The notes beneath the pieces are model-generated. The model worked only from the letters and a program-made list of their open reading frames with translations. It made no database searches and was not told the origin of the DNA. Source: Plotosus lineatus (lineage: Eukaryota; Chordata; Actinopteri; Siluriformes; Plotosidae). Taken from it: a DNA stretch of 64,000 nucleotides. Each line of letters begins with the position of its first letter. Within the stretch, counting starts at the first letter, position 1. The stretch is taken from assembly GCA_024760905.1 (NCBI GenBank), contig CM045751.1, positions 11,207,501 through 11,271,500 on the forward strand, written 5' to 3'. Of the stretch, positions 57,619 to 64,000 are shown in pieces. The translations under genes and the position numbers were made by a program.

Positions 57619-57774
57619 TACGCACCTTTGGCCTTGTTTTGCGACATCTCCCTTAACTTTTTCCCAATTTTTCCTTAATTTCCTTATTGTTTTATTTTTC
57701 AATGAATATTTTTGAAAAACCCGCGATGCACTGAAGCTGCAGAAACTGACGCATGAAGTAGCGAGGGATCCCTA
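56800..57774. mobile_element. GGGATCCC-end MITE split by an RTE insertion
   Basis: CAGGAATCCCTCACTTTTCA start and GCGAGGGATCCCT end, with TA on both sides. The family interior resumes at 57422 (ATATCAATAAATACATATTC). Includes a (CA)n run (57557-57615). Confidence 0.82.
56916..57421 (-). mobile_element. RTE-type LINE fragment, longest copy in the window
   Basis: Open on minus for ~155 codons: KGKVYKTVLKPAMLYGLETV, EVAEMKMLRFSLGVTRMDRI, GHVQRRDSEYIGSRMLRLEL to MICCGDP. Flanked by acatgtat (56908-56915, 57422-57429) within the MITE. Confidence 0.9.
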
Positions 57775-57806
57775 TATACAATTTTAAGAGAAATGAAAAA
57801 GATATA

Positions 57807-58082
57807 GTGGGGCCGGGTGGTGTAGTGGTTAGGGTGCTGTACTCATGATCGGGAGGTTGTGTGTTCAAATCTCAGTTAGACCCCCACTGGGCTAAGACCC
57901 TTGGGCAAAATCTTAACCACAAGTGTGCCTTTGTTCACCCAGCAGTATAAATGGGTACCAGTAAAATATACTGGGAAGGTAACCTGCGATGGACTAGCGC
58001 CCCGTCCAGGAGTAATTGAACTCCTTGTCGCTTCACGCTACGGAAACCGGGGATGAGCCCTTATGGCTTGGGTGGTTTAAAA
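57807..58082 (+). mobile_element. tRNA-derived SINE, family C
   Basis: GGTGTAGTGGTTAGGGTGCT head and AGTATAAATGGGTACC body; ends in an A run. Confidence 0.76.
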
Positions 58083-58127
58083 AAAAAAAAAAATCGAGAT
58101 TTTCTGAAGTCATCACGCCTGTTGCAG

Positions 58128-58290
58128 AAAGGGCAGTGGTGGCTTAGTAGTGATGGGTTACTGATCCTAAGGCTAGTGGTTTTATCCCCACTGTTGGGCT
58201 CTTGAGCAAGGCCCTTAACTCTCAGCTGAGTTGTATAAAAATTATAATTGTAAGTTGCTCCACCAAATGCTATAAATGTCAGAATCAAAA
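58128..58290 (+). mobile_element. tRNA-derived SINE with L2-like tail
   Basis: GGGCAGTGGTGGCTTAGTAG head; GGGCTCTTGAGCAAGGCCCT body; the tail AAATGCTATAAATGTC resembles the L2-type fish SINE tail. Confidence 0.65.
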
Positions 58291-59440
58291 TATTTCAGAA
58301 AGGCATTGTGGCCGATCCCATTGTGATGTTTCATTGTCATCGCACGTATTGCAGTGGTCGTTGACGTCCACAGATGGCAGTAGAGGAATGTAAATGTAAT
58401 AAGCAAAAAAATTCAGAAAAGCATTGTTGGCCATTCCATTTTACTTCCAAGAGATAACATTGCATTTCATATTTATTTAATATCCCAGGAATGTGAATGG
58501 GCTGCTTTAAGGGTACTTAAATACAGGAGGTTAACAAATATAAAAACGTAGCCGGACAATTTCAAATTTCGCAATAAAGAAGAGTTTTGATGCTCATGCT
58601 AATTTCATGCTAAAATGTGTGCTAATGAACATGCTGTGTGTTTAATGACTGACAAGTCAAGATCAAACTCATTCATGGGATTTATTCCTTTTTTGTACTT
58701 CCATAATACGTTTCACTGATATATAAAATATTCTTGGAGTTTTTAATCTGTATTTGTGTACAAAAGTTATTCACAGCAATGAAAAAAACAAAACAAAAAA
58801 AAAACCCAAAAAATAAACACAACAATTAAGTTATTCTCAAGTGCATAGTTAGTGTTAGTGCAAATGTGATATTTAGTGCAGTAATAATATACTTTAAAAT
58901 AGAAATAACAAATATGTTACGGTTGCAAAACTATCGTTTGCACATTAATCCCTCATTTATTAAAGAACTTTACAGCTGAGGAAAGGATATGAATTGCGGC
59001 CATTTTTTTTTTTTTTTTCACAGATAAAAGCTTGTCAGCGCCCTGCGATATCAGGACACCAGTCAATCAGGTTTGGAAGGAATGGAACATCATCATAATT
59101 AAGAAATGCTTGAATATGTTTGAGAAAGTCCACGATTATTTTGGCGTATATCCATGAATTTAAATTTTGTCTTAAAAAAAAAAAAACATTGAACGTAAGA
59201 AACATTTCACCATTTAAAACATGTTTGCCTATCTTCAGCAACAGTACAATCTTTCTGAGGTATCTACAAACTGTCTGTGGCTCATTTTGCTCGAAAGTAA
59301 GCATTTTTTTCTAAGCATACGATTCTCAAATACATAAAATGGTTAACATAACATTTTAATTTAATAATAATTATAACAGTTTACATTTACTCTGTAATTC
59401 GAGTAAGAACGTTGTAATTTCTATGTGACTTTGTCAGTCA
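58291..59440. other. Intergenic or intronic sequence, no gene seen
   Basis: AT-rich. A minus-strand frame at 59035-59304 (LKHIQAFLNYDDVPFLPNL) could be an old coding relic, but I do not recognise it. Confidence 0.35.
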
Positions 59441-59780
59441 ATTCATTCATTCGTTTTCTATGCCACTTATTTCTAATTATGGTCGCAGAAGGCTGGCACT
59501 CATCTCAGCCGACTCTGGGCAAAGGTAAGGTACACCCTGGACAGCTTGTCAGGCCATCAAAAGGCCAATACACACCCACACTCATACCTATGGGTGATTG
59601 GGAACAACCAGTTTGCCCACTGTGCATGTGTTCAGGCTGTGGGAGGAAATCAGACATCCCAATGTAAACCCATAGAAGCGCGGGAAAAACATGCAAACTC
59701 CACACATATACGCCCGAGCTCAGGAATCGGACCTTCTTGCTGTGAAATAAATGTGCTAACCATTACATCACTGTGCCAGT
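59441..59780 (-). mobile_element. tRNA-derived SINE, family B
   Basis: Common tail at left, TGTGGGAGGAAATCAGAC body, and a head at right (CTGTGAAATAAATGTGCTAACC on plus). Confidence 0.7.
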
Positions 59781-59983
59781 CAATATGAAAGCATAAGTGC
59801 AAAAAAAAAAAAAACCCATGAATGATGAGTGGATGTACTTCTTTTGTTCATGTTAGGCAATCAGAACATGTGACTTGGAGACTGTTTCCAAATATTCAAC
59901 CGGGGTGAATATGCTCAGAATGTGTTCACATATAACAGTTGACTAAACAAATTAAAATATGTAACTTGTAATAATAATCATAT

Positions 59984-59988
<5 letters not shown>

Positions 59989-60027
<39 letters not shown>
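59989..60027. repeat. (ATC)n microsatellite
   Basis: About 13 ATC units, directly at the 3' end of the LINE fragment. Confidence 0.95.
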
Positions 60028-60028
<1 letters not shown>

Positions 60029-60705
60029 TTCCACTTCTTCTGAGGCCAGGTCGTGGGGGCAGCAACCTAAGCAAAGAGGTCCAGAAATCTCTCCACCCAG
60101 AAACTTCTTCCAGCTCTTCCAGGGTGGGGACACCGAGGAGTTCCCAGACAAGCCGAGAGACAAAGTCCCTCCAGCATGTTCTATGTCGACTTACCTGGGG
60201 TCTCTTTGCGGTTGGACATACCTGAAACACCACACCATGGAGGCCGAGCTCTCCCCAGATGGTTGAACTTCTCACCTTGTCTCTAAGGGAGAGCCCCGCC
60301 ACCTGGCGAAGGAAGCTCATTTCAGCCGCTTGTATCCGTAGTCTTGTTCTTTCGGTCACTACCCAAAGCTCGTGACCCTAGATGAGGGTTGGAACGTAGA
60401 TCAACTTGGAAATTCAGAGCTTTGTCTTGCGGCTCAGCTCCCTCTTCACTACGACGGACTGGTACAGGCTCCGCTTTACAGCAGAGGCTGCAGCGATCCG
60501 TCTGTCAATCTCCCGCTCCATCCTTCACTCACTCATGAACAAGACCCCAAGATACTTAAACTTCTCCACTTGGGGCAGAACCTCATTCCTGACCCGGAGG
60601 GTGCATTTCACCCTTTTCTGACTGAGAACCACGGACTTGGAGGCGCTGATTTTCATCCAGGCCGCTTCGCACTCGACTGCGAATCGCTCCAAGGAGAGCT
60701 GTATA
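60028..60705 (-). mobile_element. Non-LTR retrotransposon reverse transcriptase fragment (3' end)
   Basis: On minus: ERFAVECEAAWMKISASKS, PQVEKFKYLGVLF, then MTERTRLRIQAAEMSFLRQV, AGLSLRDKVRSS and SLLRLLPPRPGL. Same family as the 52435-53780 fragment but covering the C-terminal part; frames shift several times. The (ATC)n run is likely its 3' microsatellite tail. Confidence 0.88.
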
Positions 60706-60732
60706 TATACTATATAACAATAATATATATAG

Positions 60733-60783
60733 CATAATAATAATAATAATAATAATAGTAATAATAATAATAATAATAATAGT
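60733..60783. repeat. (AAT)n microsatellite, imperfect
   Basis: ATA/AAT repeats with scattered GTA interruptions. Confidence 0.85.
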
Positions 60784-60929
60784 AATAGTGAATAATAGTG
60801 TTTTCTGGCATGAGGTGTGAAATGTATCATGCATAATGAAAAATAATGCTTGGGGATGTATCCTAATGTACACTACTCGGCCATAAGTTACATAAGATAC
60901 AAAACAGTGTTTATCTCAGTACAGTCGCA

Positions 60930-61175
60930 TCAGTCATGTGTTGGAGTGTATTAGGCACACAGTGAGCGGTCAGTTGTCAAAGTCGATGTGTTGGAAAGCA
61001 AGAAAAATGGATGAGCCTTAAGGGTCTGAGTGGGTCACGCGGTGATGGATAAACCACCCAATCAATTTACAGTATCTCCAAAATGGCAGATCTTGTGGGG
61101 CGTTTTTGGTATGCACTGATAAGCACCTACCAAAGGTGCGTCAAGGAATGCACCTGGGGGGGGGGTATTTTGAAT
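60930..61175 (+). mobile_element. Tc1-like transposase N-terminal relic
   Basis: In broken frames: CWKARKMDEP, then LQYLQNGRSCG, similar to the helix-turn-helix region of fish Tc1-like transposases (family pattern ISKTAGLVGCS). Diverged, no ends found. Confidence 0.5.
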
Positions 61176-61364
61176 ACACCTTCTGACTCCGTTAGAATGA
61201 CTGGTCCAAATTTTTCACTGTTATTGTACATACAGTAGTTGCATATGTAATACCAGTGGAAAATAAAAGGCAGGCACATCATGCATTTGACTTGATATCA
61301 GCCTGGAAATACTGGTTTAAGTCTTGTTGGGATGTTCTTTACTTATTCCAAGCCCTCTTTGCAC

Positions 61365-61913
61365 TCATTGGGCTGTTTTATCTGGGTCTGGTGGCTCTTG
61401 TTGATCAGAAATGTTTTCCTTCTGTTTATCGAAATCCTGGATGTTCATCATCGTCAACTCACCGAGTTCCATATCACTTGCTTTTAAAGCCAGAGAAGAC
61501 GAGTTGTCAGCTGTTTCGTCGTGTTTGAGCCCGATATCATCAGGAATGATTTCTACTTCAATGTCTGAAGAATCCTCGCTCTCTTTAAACCACACTGTCT
61601 TCTGTTTGTCCTTCCTCCTCTCTTTAGCGAGGATGGATCTGACCTGGCTTTTCATCCCCTGAGCTTTGGGGTGGAGAGCTGGGCTGCTGCGGTGCACATG
61701 GTTTGAGTGGACACGCATGCCACACGAATTGCAGTGTCCTTGCCTCTCACGTGGTGTTGCTCTCCCTCTCCATTTCGGTGTACCTTCCTGTTTCCTGTTT
61801 CTCTTATCTGGTCTCCGCATCGCCAGCCTGCCCATGTCTGCTTCATTCAGGAAGCCATCATTGGTGAACTGCATGCTGTCTCTTGGCCTTAACCCATCAG
61901 TGGGTTGAGTATG
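61365..61913 (-). CDS. Cadherin-related protein, cytoplasmic tail exon (may be terminal or spliced at 61463)
   Basis: The exon opens at acceptor ATGCTTGCAG|CAT in phase 0 and stays open for 182 codons to TGA at 61365-61367. The tail is hydrophilic: RRPDKRNRKQEG, a CNSC pair (HCNSCGMRVHSNHVH), a Lys/Arg-rich segment, then an acidic stretch KTVWFKESEDSSDIEVEIIP. A strong donor (CTCG|GTGAGT) at 61463/61462 would end the exon in phase 1, so the last ~32 codons may be intron. I did not recognise the tail family; there is no obvious catenin-binding region, which fits a non-classical cadherin. Confidence 0.78.
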   Translation of the reverse strand, partial: HTQPTDGLRPRDSMQFTNDGFLNEADMGRLAMRRPDKRNRKQEGTPKWRGRATPRERQGHCNSCGMRVHSNHVHRSSPALHPKAQGMKSQVRSILAKERRKDKQKTVWFKESEDSSDIEVEIIPDDIGLKHDETADNSSSLALKASDMELGELTMMNIQDFDKQKENISDQQEPPDPDKTAQ

Positions 61914-62094
61914 CTGCAAGCATGAACCTAAACACTGAATGGGTTGTCAGATCAATGCCACATTTCTTTTAATGCAGCTAAATATAAACCTCAAACTAAA
62001 TGCTCCATTTCGATTCATTCGATTCATTGCTTCTGTAATATTTTTCAGAGCATTCAAAGCTGAACTCACACAGCGATGATGAGAAGATGCTGAC

Positions 62095-62252
62095 CTCTGA
62101 TAACTTGAACGTATCCGGGTTCCTTTTCTTGAGACGGGAGATGAGGTAGCCAATCACGATAAGGCACAGAACAAGCAAGGCTGCCATTACAAAGCCTAGT
62201 AAAGCCATATCTCCAGCACGGTACCCATCTGAGGGTGACTGGATGCCTACGG
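62095..62252 (-). CDS. Cadherin-related protein, transmembrane exon
   Basis: A 158-nt exon (acceptor TTACATTCCAG, donor GAG|GTCAGC; phase 1 in, phase 0 out) encoding a short juxtamembrane stretch (VGIQSPSDGYRAGD), one hydrophobic helix of about 22 residues beginning ALLGFVMAALLVLCLIVIGY, and a basic stop-transfer flank (SRLKKRNPDTFK). This marks the protein as type I single-pass. A poly-A run on the plus strand (poly-T on the coding strand) forms the pyrimidine-rich tract before the acceptor. Confidence 0.9.
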
Positions 62253-62362
62253 CTGGAATGTAAAAAAAAAAAAAAAAAAAAGGAGCATTGAAATGTGTGG
62301 TATAGCAGTGAGACCTCCAAATGATTACTACTGAATTCAGAACCATTGAGGGAAGAACTCAC

Positions 62363-62429
62363 ATGGTAGGACAATCACAGACAGAGCTGCTGTTCCTGAC
62401 TCACCAGTTGACACGTCAACAGCCCGAAC
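62363..62429 (-). CDS. Cadherin-related protein, short exon (end of last cadherin repeat)
   Basis: A 67-nt exon (acceptor TGCTGCTTGCAG, donor CCAT|GTGAGT; phase 0 in, phase 1 out) encoding VRAVDVSTGESGTAALSVIV then LP. It is the closing strand of the last extracellular cadherin repeat (xVxAxDxxxxxxxATLxVxV pattern). It is too short to be found by reading-frame length and is supported by splice sites and exact phase continuity on both sides. Confidence 0.83.
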
Positions 62430-62515
62430 CTGCAAGCAGCAAAATTCCCATGAGTAAATATTCTACATCACAACTATATGAGAAGATAGAAGTTTCCAGA
62501 AATTTGTGTACTTGC

Positions 62516-62629
62516 CTGCAAAGCAAAAGAGTCGGTCCGAACGGGCTTTTTTAGAAGCACAAATCCATCTGTGGTTATGTTGACATAACTGCTGTATTGT
62601 ACTTCATATCTTACATCAGGATTTATTCC
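62516..62629 (-). CDS. Cadherin-related protein, internal exon (last cadherin repeat)
   Basis: A 114-nt, 38-codon exon encoding GINPDVRYEVQYSSYVN, then ITTDGFVLLKKPVRTDSFAL with a final Q. It continues the D-x-N-D-N-type loop of the previous exon in phase 0. The donor is CAG|GCAAGT, a GC-type donor, a minor but accepted class. The acceptor (GGGGGACAG) has a poor pyrimidine tract. NIT is a possible glycosylation sequon. Confidence 0.82.
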
Positions 62630-62726
62630 CTGTCCCCCATTCAAACATATTCATAGATCAAGTATATGTCAACAGATACGAACAATATTGTTGTTTATTT
62701 GCAATACTATTGACATTATAACCTAC

Positions 62727-62933
62727 GTTTGCGAAGTCTTCATCCCTCGCTCTGACTCTGAAGGGTCTATTTGAAGTCCTGTCCCTGAGAACCATGTTCT
62801 CAGGGCCTGAGTTGCTGTAAACATATGCCTCGTAGCGTTCCCTCTCAAATTTTGGTGGGTTCTTGCTCTTTTTCATCACCGCTATATTGACTGTGGTGGA
62901 GGCGAACTGGTCACGGTTTGATACCTGGGAAGC
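62727..62933 (-). CDS. Cadherin-related protein, internal exon (repeat boundary)
   Basis: A 207-nt, 69-codon exon (acceptor TTGCCCAG, donor AAC|GTAGGT; phase 0 both ends) encoding ASQVSNRDQFASTTVNIAV, then NPPKFERERYEAYVYSN, ending VRARDEDFAN. NxPPxFxxxxYxAxV is the classic start of a new cadherin repeat, and RARDEDFAN is its calcium-binding loop, continued as GINPDVRYEV. A second acceptor 9 nt downstream (at 62924) would drop three residues (ASQ); I prefer 62933 because it gives the fuller terminal strand. Confidence 0.88.
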
Positions 62934-63237
62934 CTGGGCAAAACCATTACCACCAGTATTGTAATGCAGTCCATGGACTGTACATTGTGCTCAAAGTAGT
63001 CCTAGAATTTGATTTTCACCTCTGATTTTATTTTGTCTCAGTGCTTCTGGGACACGTCCTGGATCCAAAGCAAATCTGACCAGGATAAAGCTGTTACTGA
63101 TGAATGACTGAACAGCTTAGTCCTGATTTCATTTTCTTCTTCATAGCAGCCTCGTATATTACTGTATACTGTATAGCTAACTGAATGCTACTGATTTCAA
63201 ACTTTTAGAAAGAAGTAGGATTTTAGTATCTAAGTTT

Positions 63238-63553
63238 CATTCATTCATTTCCTAAGCCATGGCACCCATCTCAGCTGACTTGAGGCAAGGGCAGAGTACA
63301 CCCTGGACAACTCGTCAGGCCATCGCAGGGTAGAAACACGCTGACGGCTATGTAGCGACTCTGGACGAAAGTCAGCAATGGTTCTTTTACATGAACCTCA
63401 CACCATGGACAGTGAGAGACATGGCCGGCCTTTGCCAACCAAGTTAGCTGCACTGGGGAGACGGCAGTGGCAGCTTGTTGAGAGTAGGGCGTCAACCCCA
63501 AACCTTGGGATCAGTGATCCAGCACCTTACCACCAGACCATCGCTGCCCTCCA
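63238..63553 (-). mobile_element. tRNA-derived SINE, family A, in the cadherin gene intron
   Basis: Tail at left (TCATTCATTCATTTCC), body CACTGTCCATGGTGTGAGG on minus, head at right with GATCCAGCACCTTACCACCA. Confidence 0.78.
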
Positions 63554-63604
63554 GAATGTGTATAATATTATGTAAAATCAAAAGTTTGAAAAATGGACTC
63601 TTAC

Positions 63605-63702
63605 CAAAACTGTGAGAAATACTGGGCCTGTGGTATCTGCTGGTTTCAGCATGGTTATGTTTCCTGTGTTTTCATCGATTTGAAATATGTTGTCTTCGTT
63701 TC
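63605..63702 (-). CDS. Cadherin-related protein, internal exon (cadherin repeat)
   Basis: A 98-nt exon (acceptor TTTATTTTAG, donor TTG|GTAAGA; phase 1 in, phase 0 out) encoding NEDNIFQIDENTGNITML, then KPADTTGPVFLTVL. The FxIDxxTGxI motif is the hallmark of the middle of an extracellular cadherin domain, and LTVL is the strand that precedes the next segment. The intron downstream of it carries a SINE copy (63238-63553). Confidence 0.9.
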
Positions 63703-63804
63703 CTAAAATAAATGTAGAAAGGAATAATCTTGCTGGAAACCAAAGAAATTTCAGATGTTTATTCAGATATTAAAAAAGAAAGAGAATACTGTATATTTTT
63801 TTAC

Positions 63805-63895
63805 CTTTAACAATTTTATAGCTTATCTCTTCATTTCTGCTTTTGTCCCCATCTCTTGCATAGATCGGCCCTGGATGTAACAGTAGTGGTCCTTC
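63805..63895 (-). CDS. Cadherin-related protein, internal exon (cadherin repeat); gene enters from the right edge
   Basis: A 91-nt exon (acceptor CTTTTAG, donor AAAG|GTAAAA; phase 0 in, phase 1 out) encoding EGPLLLHPGP, IYARDGDKSRNEEI and SYKIVK. The DGDxxxNxxIxYxI pattern is the calcium-binding DXD region and start of a cadherin repeat. The next exon completes the G and continues NEDNIFQID, so the two form a standard cadherin fold. More 5' exons must lie beyond position 64000. The pattern resembles CDHR2/CDHR5-type cadherin-related proteins, but I cannot assign a specific orthologue. Confidence 0.88.
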
Positions 63896-64000
63896 CTAAA
63901 AGTTTGAATGTGATGATTAGATCAGATAATTTGAGAGGTTTTTTTTTGGAAAAACTAAATGTTACAACACTATTACAGTCATCCCTCGATACTTTGTGCT

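Overview
This is a vertebrate nuclear window, almost certainly from a ray-finned (teleost-type) fish. It holds split genes with long introns, an intronless relaxin-3-type receptor gene, and many tRNA-derived SINEs, RTE-type LINE tails, Tc1/pogo/hAT-like elements and microsatellites. No bacterial-style operons are present, and most long open frames are accidental.

Layout. (1) About 4.4-41.5 kb, minus strand: the first nine coding exons of an ADAMTS7/12-family metalloprotease, closest to ADAMTS7. They join with consistent splice phases into 497 codons: signal peptide, prodomain, furin site, catalytic domain with complete HELGHNFGIEHD zinc site, and the start of the disintegrin-like region. The rest lies beyond the left edge. 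(2) About 11.4-22.8 kb, inside the intron between exons 8 and 7: an array of intron-containing tRNA-Ile(UAU) genes and relics on both strands, diverging from a centre near 15.0 kb. (3) About 38.2-41.0 kb: a 24-bp minisatellite with a ~0.9 kb higher-order repeat, apparently grown out of a SINE head; it makes long but false reading frames. (4) 49.07-50.15 kb, plus strand: an intact single-exon relaxin-3 receptor (RXFP3-like) gene with a TATA box. (5) About 61.4-63.9 kb, minus strand: the last cadherin repeats, transmembrane segment and cytoplasmic tail of a cadherin-related protein whose 5' part lies beyond the right edge; one further 3' exon may sit at 50.9 kb.

The head-to-head ADAMTS / RXFP3-like arrangement matches the human ADAMTS12-RXFP3 neighbourhood, which suggests an old paralogous linkage. 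The genes encode an extracellular protease, a peptide-hormone GPCR and an adhesion protein; the sequence gives no sign that they act in one pathway.

The rest is dominated by transposable elements, many with readable target-site duplications, nested insertions and, inside the tRNA array, paralogous empty sites that order the events. The most unusual features are the tRNA-Ile(UAU) array within a protease gene intron, the SINE-born minisatellite, and SINEs that share heads but carry different tails.
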